Below, in pieces: positions 1 through 9,070 of a stretch of DNA of 21,128 nucleotides (positions are counted from its first letter, which is position 1; every line of letters starts with the position of its first letter). Position numbers and translations under genes: made by a program. A model generated the notes under the pieces. That model made no database searches and was not told the DNA's origin. It was given only the letters and a program-made list of their open reading frames with translations. This DNA comes from Spongospora subterranea (Eukaryota; Endomyxa; Phytomyxea; Plasmodiophorida; Plasmodiophoridae): contig OUQQ01000343.1 of the NCBI GenBank assembly GCA_900404475.1, forward strand, positions 4,448 through 25,575, given 5' to 3'.

Positions 1-2182
1 CACGTTCGCAGCAGCGCGTTGCGCCGCGAGATAACTGCTCAGGATCGAGTCCAGCTCGTCGCCCGACAGGCCGAAGTAGTTGCAGACATCAATGCGAACC
101 AGCTCCATGGCGATCGTCGGCGACACGCGCTCCATGGCCAGGTCCTTGCCGCCGTACAGGTAGTCGAGCAACAGACCCAGCGCGGGGCCAGACAGAGCGC
201 CATCCCCGTTGCCTGGGAACCAACAGACCCTGGTGGCCGCCTCCCTCATCCCCTCCAGGAACGAGAACGACCCGAAATATTGCGATCTGGCCGCCAATAT
301 CACCTGATGGGCGCCGATCCGCTCGCCGGCGCACTGGAAGCGGTAATCGTAGGGCAGGGCGGCGTCGTGCTCGGCTTGATGAAGGCTCAATCGCCTAACC
401 CAGCCCAGATCCGAACACAATCTCGATCTCGGCACGACCACCGGCGGCGATTCCTCACCGCCCAGGAACGCGTCCAGATATTGCCGAAACCCAATACTCG
501 TGTTCTGGGCCCGAAACTTGATCGCCAGCGCCTTTGTGGTCCGACAGCGCAGGCGCCGCTCGCACAGGGCGACCAGCCGATCAATCCCCAGGGATTCGGC
601 ACACTGAAGAACGCGAAAACACAGGTCGTCGTCGCAACAGGTGACGGAGGTCATCAGATCCGAATACAGAAACCAGAGAAGCTGTTCGACGACGTCGCTG
701 CGCCAGGGCAACGCCCAGATGGCGGCACCGCCGTCGAACGTCAACATCGGGGTGCTGGCGGCGCACCTCGCCCGAACGATCAGCTGGTGCGCCAGGAAAA
801 CGCTGCCGTCGTCGTCGGCCGTCACCCGCAGATCGGACATGGCGCTGGTCGTCAGCAGATGCCCTAGGTCGTCGGCCATGGTGCAGACCGACATTGGCGG
901 CGACGACAGCCGGATCGCGTGCAGATCGCGGAACCGGACTTGAGCGTCGGTGGCGCCCTTTCCTCCCCAGATGATCAGGTCGCCGGCCACGTCGTCGTAA
1001 ACGCTTCCATGGAAATATCGCCCACGAGGAACACTGGACCCGGGCGACGTCAGTTTCGTCCAGACACGCGCGTCGATATCGAGTATGAACAGGTCGGATT
1101 GGCACGATTCCCGGTCGGTCCCGCCGAACACGAACGCCTTCCCGTTGGCGATGCTCATGGAATGGGCGAACCGCCCGCCGGGTTTCGCGCCGCTGCACTC
1201 GACCGAGCTCCATCGCAGCGTGTCCAGGTTCAGAACGGCCACGTCGTTGAGCTTGTAGTTCATACGTTCGGCGCCGCCGAACACGAGCATCTTGTTGGTG
1301 TCGAACACGCCCGCAGAGTGCTTGTATCGCGCCGTTGGTGTCGTTGATTCCACTGGGACTTTCCTCGACTCCAGCGTCTCCAGGTCCAGAATGCACAGAT
1401 CCTGGGAGAATTCCCGCCCGAATGTTCCCCCGAACATAATCAGCTTCTCCTTGTAGATCACGAGGCTCTGGCCATACCGGGGAGCGAACTAATCAATGTC
1501 GCCGCTCAATAAAATGTTGAAAACAGACAAAGATCGAAAGAACTAAAGCGAAAATTGTTTTGTGAAAATGAAAATGTTTTAACGACGAAAACCACATGTC
1601 AAATACCTCACAAAAAATGCAAATAAACAAAATCTGGAAGAACTGTAGAAATGGTCAGACCTGATCTCCAGTAAATTCCAGGCGATGCCAGCGCCTTAGC
1701 TCGATATCGAGAACGTAGAAATCGCCGAGATTTGTGTGGCCAAACATGCTACCGCTGCCGCAACCGATATAAAGCCGCCCGCGTTCCGGGTCGACGACGG
1801 CCGAATGGCTGGTGCGAGCGGAGGGCGGCGTTCCCGTTGTTTCCCACTTCGACCATCGCTGCGTCTCCAGGTCGAACGCCCACAGATCGGCCAGCGCCTC
1901 GTGGTTGTTGTACCCGCCAAAGACCAGCACGATGCGATTGTAGTACGACGCCGTCAGGCCCGACATGGGCGGCGGCACCGCTTTGGAGCCGGGCGTCAGC
2001 TCCCTCCACGACGACGACGACCAGATTCGTGGCCGGGAATTCGACGGGGATTTTGGCGAAAACGACGGTGGACGCGACGGCGACGGCGACGTTGGTAAAT
2101 CGGTTCGAATCAGCGGCCCCAATCTGGAGCGTTTCTTGACCAGACCGGGTTTGTCGTCGTCCAACTCCATGATCGATTGCAT
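1..2182 (-). CDS. Kelch-repeat protein with two BTB domains, LZTR1-like (C-terminus beyond window)
   Basis: Two exons are visible, 2182-1661 and 1488-1, joined by a phase-0 GT-AG intron (172 nt). The second frame stays open to the window edge, so at least 670 codons are present and the C-terminus is missing. I chose the first in-frame ATG (2182); the frame also opens upstream with a GTG. Residues 1-60 are Ser/Pro-rich and look disordered. About six Kelch blades fill residues 75-370, with repeated FGG/GG turns (LVFGG, IMFGG, LVFGG, FVFGG, IWGG) each followed by an aromatic W some 20 residues on. A first BTB runs roughly 393-485. A second at about 555-660 shows the hallmark DYRFQC...AHQVILAARSQYF and LLDYLYGG. 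Kelch followed by two BTB domains is the LZTR1 layout, in which the protein is a CUL3 adaptor that targets Ras-family GTPases. The architecture is clear; the substrate is inferred. GC-rich third positions support coding. Confidence 0.93.
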
Positions 2183-2691
2183 GCGACACACCTCCCCCGT
2201 TGACGATGATGGTCGAGTCGACACCAGCAGTGACGACGGCCCTTGGGCTCGCCGGGGTCGAAATGTTGTGACGGCTGTCCCCTGGCAATCCAGATCTGAA
2301 TCGCCCCCGGTCTGGGACGGAAAGACGGGGGCGGGGACTGCAGCCCCTGTGTATCATTGGCCAAATGTTTGGCCATCGTCTGACTCGCACCATGCCGGTA
2401 ACGTCTGACCCAGCGGGACCTGAGGGCATATGGCAGAGAGAAGGACCAACACCATTCACTGATCAAACTTGAGGGTCACAGCGAGACCAATGGCCTCCTA
2501 CTGTAAGATCTTGGGAACAGTGGCGATCCGCTCTACGACCTGAAAAGAACGCTATGAAGTTGAGGACATGTTTGTCTGAAAAAAGAGACTGCTATGCAGG
2601 TACAAGGAAGAAAAACGGGACATTTCAAGATGATCTAATAAAAACACGCACACATCGGCTGCATTGAACATGATATGATGAGACAATGTAA
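2183..2691. other. Spacer between IRE1 3' end and Kelch-BTB start
   Basis: This stretch separates two minus-strand genes that point the same way. It must hold the IRE1 3' UTR and the promoter and 5' UTR of the Kelch gene. Minus-strand frames at 2466-2110 and 2459-1749 are open but overlap the Kelch exon out of frame and show no recognisable domain. I see no RNA gene or convincing TATA element. Confidence 0.4.
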
Positions 2692-5600
2692 TTAATTAAT
2701 CGAGGTGTTTTGGGTGTCGGGCTCTTCGAAACTCCACACACTCCAGTGTTGCTGAAGCGTTGACGTGGTGAGACCTGCGAAATGTCGCGATAACGGCGAT
2801 TCATTGGCACAGAAACGTCCGGCGAAAGCGAACGAGTACAGCAGCAGCGATGGGAATCGAGACGTGAAATAGAACAAAAACCCGGAAGGATACGACCCTA
2901 ATGATTCCTATACATAGCAATTATCAAACCATTTCTGACGTTGATAGATTCGCAAACGGAAAACGGTGCCATCTACCTGGACTTGACTGGGAAGGTCCCG
3001 ATAATGGTTCTTCTTGTTGCGAATGACTCGAAGACAGTCACGAACGGAGTCAAACTGATACTTGCGGTACTTGCCGAGATTATCAAGCAACTCGGGATCA
3101 ATGACTCGGTTCCATGAACGACCGACAATCGTCCTAGACTGGGACTCCAATGCCACTCGAAGTGGGGAATCCGCTTTCTCCGCTTCAACACGATCCGATA
3201 CTTCTTGAAGAAACTAAGGATGGGAAGAAGCACAGCTCAACGAATAAGACACATTTACCAAAAAAAAACCGCCAGATTTCTAAAACAAACATAAACGAGA
3301 GCTGAACGAAAATAAAAACCAAAGAAATAGTTCGAATGTGAAGAAAAAGAGAGCAAGTAGAAGCCATCATACCTCAAGTTTGGCTTCATCGGACCAGAAA
3401 AACGGGTGCCTTAATACTTCAGTACACGAAGGCCTGACCAAAATAAACCTCATCAACAACCCGTAACGCCGGGCATATCGTTGAAATGAAAGCAAACCTT
3501 TTCTCTGGATCCAACGCCAGCATTGACTGAACCAGGTCAACTGCTTCCGGAAGGTGTCGAATGGCATCGAGATTGTATCGGCCAAGCAATATTGCTGCAT
3601 CGCGTTGATAACTGTGCAAAAACAACAATTTAACAATCACGTCAAAAAACCGATATTCAAAAAACAAATTGAAATTAGAAAAAAAAATAGAGATGCAGGA
3701 TACTTTCAAAACAGCGTTAACTGAAAACCATTGACGCTCGCGAAAAAATCTGGAAAATAGAAACCAACCTATCGCCAAACGGATGGAGGCCACGAGTAAT
3801 GACATAATATATGACGCAACCGAGACTAAAGACATCAACGGCTCGTGTAAGACGAGCATTTGGTTGTAGTAGTTCGGCAGCGTGCCAGCCACTGCTACCG
3901 CCGCCTTTACCACCAAGCAAATCGAAGGAAGACCGACTTTGTTCTAACCGCAATGATAAACCCATGTCGGCGATTTTTGCCCTAGAATCGACCAAAAAAT
4001 CAGGCATTTTTTACATGGCAATCGATAAACTAAACCAGAACTGGAATTTCAGGTCTCAATCAACTGATGAACTGAAATGGAAAAACCGGAAAATGCAGAT
4101 AGTTTACGTTTTTTCCTCGGTAATCAAAATATTTGCTGGCTTAATATCCTAATGAAAGAATAAGAAACCCAGTTAGTCGCCGCGAAACGAGAAGTACTAA
4201 CTTGATGGACAATTGAGTTGGAATGAAGAAACTGTACTCCTGATAAGACATCCGAGAGAATGCGCTGCGCGAACGGCAGCGGCCTCATGTCCGTTGATAT
4301 AAGCGAAGAGATTCCAGATACTGAGCCTGAAACGATATCCCCTGTGAGAGCGTCAGAACGGTAAATTCTATCCTATCCGATGAAAACAAAGAATGAGTTT
4401 GAAGTATTTACCGAGAGAGCAAGCGCAACGCTCGACGGCAACATAGATAAAATGGTTGTCATCTTCACGAGCAAAATATCGTAAGACACATGGGTGGGAA
4501 TCACTTTCTATCATTAACGAAATTTCGCGATTTGCATGGGTATAGAGATGCTTTTGAAGGCGTTTAACAGCGACTGTCCGTCCTAGAAAACCAGGTTAAC
4601 CCAAAACATCGAAATCGGAACACAATTATGCGCTCAGAAAGAGCCAAACACCGGCAAAAATATAGAAGGTAGTTGAATGGAGGACACAACGGTCTTGAAA
4701 TAGAGAGCAATGGATGCAACAATTCTTGCCTTCAAAGGTTCCTTCGAAAACAATGGTCCCTTGACTGCCGAGCCCGAGGACATTCCTGGTGCGAATTGAG
4801 ATTTTTCCGATCGTCAGGATTCCAGTGAGATCGTTGGCAACGTGTGTGAGAGTGTCACCGTCTGTGGGCTTTTCCAGTTGCGGTTTATGGCGTTTACGAA
4901 CACTGGACGGTCCAGAGTTGCTATATGCGATTATTCGACGTACAGCAGATCGTACGAGAAACGCCAAAAGCACCGTAACCAGACCGAGAACTGAAAAACG
5001 GGCTGGCGAATCCGGCAAGTTTAGAGTAATGTGGACACTGTCACGCTTCTGAAGTCATACATATCAGAACACGATACTTGTTTTTGCAAAAAAAAAAACA
5101 ATCTCCAACACTTCTTCGTATTGATGACAAAAACCGTCATAAAATCCGAAAATGGAATGGAAAAACAGAAGATTGCAATTTGCCTTCGATGTGATAGCGC
5201 GAATGAGAAAACAAATCGATAAACAAGAAGGTCATGGAGCAGCCGAGTCGAAATATTGCGAAATTACCGGAGGAGCTGGCAAAGATCGAATCATAAGAGG
5301 TTCCTGCGGAGAAAAAGGCGACGTTTCGTCGTCGGCACCTTCCTCGGCAGGAGGAAGAAACAGGAACGAGGTTACTGGTGACGCATCCGGCTCATTGTGA
5401 AGATGCACTGGGGTTGATATACGACTGACAACAACGAACGACTGTCCTGTGGCAGATATCTGCCCTACAACTGGCCCTGCATCGCATCGTCAGAATCGAG
5501 GAAGATGAGCGGTGGTGTATATAACCCCAAACACAGCAGTTGATTTGGGCTAAGTTATGCATCATGACCAGATACGGCAGAAGCGGGTGACTTACACGAT

Positions 5601-6791
5601 CGAAAATTGGCAAAGAACAAATTTACAAAAACGGAAATAAACGTAAATAACACAAAATGCCAAACATTCTTGTATGCCGGGCGCGTATGACCAGCTTTAA
5701 TGAATCCATGAGCAAACAAACTTTTGTATAAACAACAACCTTCAATGTTAGACACAACACAGTTGGGGCCGATTGTCCTGACAATCCCATAGCGATATGG
5801 AATGCGTACAATATCGTCACCAACTTGAATATGGGCTGCAGCGAGCGCTGAGTTCAACCGAGACTGCCACAGGACACTATGTGTATGACGATCACGACCC
5901 CAGACCTCACCGGACGGCGACGCCACGATTTCCGGTGCAACCGCTGTGAATACCGAGCATTTAGAAATGATAAGTGAGACATGACAATTCATAAGGAGCG
6001 ATGATTGAAAATGGCATCAAATGCGAAAAATGTTAAAACAATTCGCGAAAAGCGATAAAACTGTAAAGCACAAAGAGTAAACTGACCTAAGACGTCTTGA
6101 AAATCAGTCATAGGTCGTACAAATGACGTCGTTTCCGAATAAGTTATGTCCCATATGGAAGGAACTGGCCCCGATATGTCGATGGCGCTAATCGTATAGT
6201 CTGCCATACCGACCCACAGCAGTGGCGAATCGTTAGAGTCGATTGGATACCCGTCCAAAGCACCGCAAGCGTCCTCACATTGCCATGAATGGCGTAACTC
6301 GCCTAGCACATGTACATCAGTTACACATTGATGGCGTTTTGCTGCTGAAAGCGGCCTGTACCAGATTCCCGGTCAAAAATAAGCACACGGGCGCGTTTGC
6401 TGGATATGAATCTGACGTTGTTTCGAGTCTGGAACGGAGCTCGATCAACAATATCGCGAATTCCAATCCGAATCGGTTCCAGCGAACCTTTGTAGTACAA
6501 GGCTCCGCCATCCAAAGATACAACCATCACATCCTCGCTTTTTTGCAATGGAACGCCGTCCGGGTGCGATGATGTAATAATAGGAGAAACAGTGGAGCGC
6601 CAGAAAACCTTGCCGGAAACGGCGTCCAGTGAGACAAACTCGCCGTCTGCGCCGGCCAACAACAGCCGCACTGAAGAACCAGACGGTACTAACGCAACGC
6701 TGCCCTCTGAATCAGCGAGAAGCGAACCAGCGATGGTCGCGATAAAGAAGAGCAGCGACGAAATCCATATCAGCTGGCCCGACAGCGTCAT
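2692..6791 (-). CDS. IRE1: IRE1-type ER stress sensor (kinase/endoribonuclease), 14 exons
   Basis: Exons (minus): 6791-6362, 6302-6087, 5943-5754, 5549-5469, 5424-5268, 5048-4730, 4582-4412, 4326-4202, 4148-4108, 3981-3769, 3611-3498, 3433-3373, 3213-2977, 2907-2692. They sum to 856 residues, the usual IRE1 size. A signal peptide fills residues 1-27, followed by a PQQ-like luminal propeller (VGMADYTISAIDI; LWQSRLNS). A membrane segment lies at about 376-390. Kinase: G-loop GLGSQGTIV (~450-458), VAVK Lys471, HQDIKPANIL (Asp564), DMG (582-584), GWHAAE, FSLGCVIYYV, GLHPFGD. KEN RNase: RNKKNHYRDLP with Tyr758, Asn772 and His776 at the known catalytic positions, then YFTSRFP. In this family the sensor oligomerises in the ER membrane and its RNase splices HAC1/XBP1/bZIP60-type mRNA. 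Oddities: HRD has become HQD, DFG is DMG as in plant IRE1, and the sixth intron is GC-AG. The exon 3/4/5 borders, in the poorly conserved luminal part, are the least certain. Confidence 0.96.
4583..4729 (-). other. GC-AG intron inside the IRE1 kinase domain
   Basis: On the minus strand the exon encoding GTFEG ends ...GAAG and is followed by GCAAGA; the next exon starts after TTTTCTAG. Joining in phase 1 gives GTFEG-RTVAVKRL, as expected between the G-loop and the catalytic lysine. The nearest GT donor downstream would create a stop codon at the junction, so the GC donor is favoured. GCAAG is the usual form of minor GC-AG donors handled by the normal spliceosome. Confidence 0.75.
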
Positions 6792-7044
6792 CACATTCAG
6801 ATTTCAGAGAACACGTCCTCGTCCTGCACTTGAGGAGACATTTGTCACAAAGTAAACGGCGCGGCCCATTGTATGATACACATGACTGGTGTTGTTGCAC
6901 GGAGGATGAAGGGGGTCACGTGTATCTTCATTGCACACTGGGAACAGTGTGTCACTATGTACACACCGTACTCTCTATGGTGCAGACCCCAATACGGCGC
7001 AGGTCATGTGCTTCATTCATTCAATAACTGTTGATTAACAGCCA
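6792..7044. other. IRE1 5' flank, no gene seen
   Basis: Upstream region of the minus-strand IRE1 gene. Short frames on both strands lack recognisable motifs. It should contain the IRE1 promoter, but I cannot identify a specific element. Confidence 0.35.
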
Positions 7045-7240
7045 GGTTGATGGGTTTGGCGATGGCTCCTCGTTTGAATGGATGGTCCCTGCAGATTGAA
7101 TTGCGTTCAGGGCAGATCTACATCTCCGTTTTCCCTAGGTTGTGGTTGATGGGTTTGGCGATGCTCCTCGTTTGAGTGGACAGGCCCTACAGATAGAATT
7201 GCGTTCAGGGCAGATCTACATCTCCGGTTTCTCTAGGTTG
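7045..7240. repeat. ~98-bp tandem duplication (two copies)
   Basis: Copy 1 spans 7045-7142 and copy 2 spans 7144-7240, in direct orientation with one base between them. Each starts GGTTGATGGGTTTGGCGATG, contains the shared block TTGCGTTCAGGGCAGATCT, and ends CTAGGTTG. They differ at roughly ten positions plus a one-base indel, so the duplication is not brand new. Neither copy carries a convincing coding frame. It may be a fragment of a dispersed repeat. Confidence 0.85.
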
Positions 7241-7330
7241 AAAACACATAGTTCCCGAGTAGAACGAACATGTTATTTTAATTATCACTATTCCTCCCTT
7301 TCGTTCTCATCGCAGATGTGCGGTCCTCTG

Positions 7331-7903
7331 TTAATCGCAGCCAGGAGCGGCGGATTGCGCAACCAGATAAGACAAACTGTTGAATGAGATGATCAAAACT
7401 CTTTGATTCCAAAGCTGTGAAACCATTAATTTGGAAGCAATATGAATACGCCAAAAACTATTTGTAGATTCAACTTTTTGATGATGATATGTTGTTGTCC
7501 TTGTTCGAGAGTAAATCAAACCTCGTCGTGTCATCAATTTGTATTCGGGACCAACAAAGACCTTAAAAGTACAGCCAGAGTTATTGAGCAAACCGCAACG
7601 CTTCCAATAACAATTCTAATGTCCCCCAGTACAAGCGATTGGATTGGGGGACCGTCCATCGCCCGAAGGAAATTGTTCTTGATCCTTGTCGAATTTCTGG
7701 ATTTGGCTGTTGGTTGAACCTTCCACCGATTTTCTCCTGATAACAGTAAAATTAGCACCAACGTCAATTGCTGTTGGGAATGTAATCTTAGCATCTCCGA
7801 CAGCTAGTTCAACTGAACGAATAAGTTCTGATACAGGAGTGGATTCCAGAACAACCGGAATATCATTTGTGCATTCAATGGCGAAAGGAATTAGCGGAAC
7901 TTG
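7331..7903 (-). pseudogene. Decayed retropepsin-like retroelement fragment
   Basis: On the minus strand a frame runs from about 7903 to a TAG at 7618-7616, then continues open in the same frame to 7331. It has no ATG start and is bounded upstream by a TGA. The centre reads KITFPTAIDVGANFTVIRR, which resembles the D-T/S-G-A-x-x-x-(V/I)-I active-site strand of retroviral-type aspartic proteases, with the expected Thr/Ser replaced by Val. The frame is followed by Gly-rich and hydrophobic stretches of the kind seen near flap regions, but these are weak. The internal stop and altered active site indicate a dead copy. Neighbouring Copia pieces make a retroelement origin plausible. A domesticated protease is possible but not supported. 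Confidence 0.5.
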
Positions 7904-8706
7904 TCATTCAGTCCTATCTCAACTATAAACGAAAAAACTTCAATTTCGTCAGAATCTCGGGAAAGGAGAACCAATTCCGAACTACTCGCGTGGAACGTTT
8001 CTGTGGCATATTTACATTTGCGAAGGTTCGCCAAGGTGCCATAACTGCAATTTAGAGGAAGCTCAAAAGCTTTGACGTGAAGCCAGCATCAGAACTAACG
8101 ATAAGAATCCGAGTTTGACTTTCAGTTCTCAGAAATCGAACTATGTCCATCAGCAACGAAGATTGTGAGGGTATACAACCAAAGTCGCTTGCTGAGCCAT
8201 CGCAGACATTTTATGGGCGGCAGTTTTCGAAATATGTAATTAACACGCCTCAGGAGCAGACATCGACGCTGCAACCCTTGTTCCAAAGCTAACTTGGCCA
8301 TGAATTCAGAAATGGACAAATCCACGGCTGATTCATTTGGTTTCAGAAGACTCAATCTATCGTTTAAGAGGCGTACGTGGCCAGGCTGCTCGGGATGCAC
8401 CAAGCACATGCACTGGAGATCGAAATGGGATTACCAATCACCCATCAGGTCGGACCAAGATCTAGATTGGTGACAATACCATAGTGTTATTCCGGCAAAA
8501 GGAATGGGATTAGCCAATTAGTGCAGTTCCGAGTATGGAACAAGAGATGATGAAGGGAGACACGGGCGTGTTTTCAGTTGCAGCCGCGGTTAAAAGGGTC
8601 GAAAGATGATATCTGACGTTAAGATATTGACAAGGATGGGCACACAATCGTTGAGGGAACATTATGCAATTCACCCCTATTTGCGTCGAGGAGTAGGATT
8701 CTTGTG
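7904..8706. other. Retroelement-like spacer, unassigned frames
   Basis: The longest frame is minus 8409-8122 (about 95 codons). It contains a helical-looking stretch, SISEFMAKLALEQGLQRR, followed by basic residues. This could be a remnant of a Gag region upstream of the protease-like frame on the same strand, but I recognise no family motif. Nothing else is supportable here. Confidence 0.25.
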
Positions 8707-9070
8707 AAACCCCCAGTTTTGCTGGGTTTCGAACCCTGTAGGCTACGTTCGACGAAAGATTGTGTCGGAGGCTGCAAAGGTTGTCTTAGCAGAGACAGAG
8801 ATCATGCTTCGGCACCATCGCCTTGGACACCGCAAGACCAATGGTATCAGGTTGATGATGAAAACCGATGGGAAGGATCGCATTTGCACCGGTCCTGTCG
8901 AGTTCTGCGAACAATGCAACATCCATATCATGAATACTGACACATTCCACACGATCAGAGCCAATTACAAGTCCATGAATAATCCGGTAATGTGTTTTGG
9001 AAAGGCGAAGAGAAAATTGTTCCCAAAGACGCGCATGCCCAGAGTGAAGGAAGTCTGTGAAGTCATTTGA
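8707..9070 (+). pseudogene. Copia-type polyprotein fragment: GAG-pre-integrase zinc-binding region
   Basis: A plus-strand frame running to the stop at 9068-9070 has no proper start. It reads IMLRHHRLGHRKTNG, then FCEQC, then FGKAKRKLFPKTR and a KEVCEVI tail. This is the HHCC zinc-binding order (His...His...Cys-x-x-Cys) of the Ty1/Copia pre-integrase domain, which normally has HRRLGH...CE.C..GK..R.PFP before the integrase core. About 20 residues between FCEQC and FGKAKRK look like inserted or diverged sequence. The frame stops where the integrase core should begin. A faint integrase-like stretch (ESIFITLFDELTRLV) lies just downstream at about 9090-9160, after a frame change. The copy is not functional. 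Confidence 0.72.

Noticed and set aside
19..867. A 282-codon plus-strand frame
   Set aside because: It is antisense to the BTB region, low in recognisable motifs and explained by the GC-rich third positions of the real gene.
581..1396. A 271-codon minus-strand frame
   Set aside because: It is a shadow of the Kelch-BTB exon; the true frame, shifted by one register, carries the Kelch and BTB motifs.
6303..6326. A 24-29 nt micro-intron in IRE1 exon 1-2
   Set aside because: The 24-nt version is out of frame. The 29-nt version is in frame, but a 59-nt intron (6303-6361) gives a better junction (DRESG-ELRHSW) and normal size.
8715..8745. A tRNA T-arm-like string (GGGTTCGAAACCC) on the minus strand
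   Set aside because: No matching acceptor, D-arm or anticodon stem could be found, and it lies inside the Copia pre-integrase frame.
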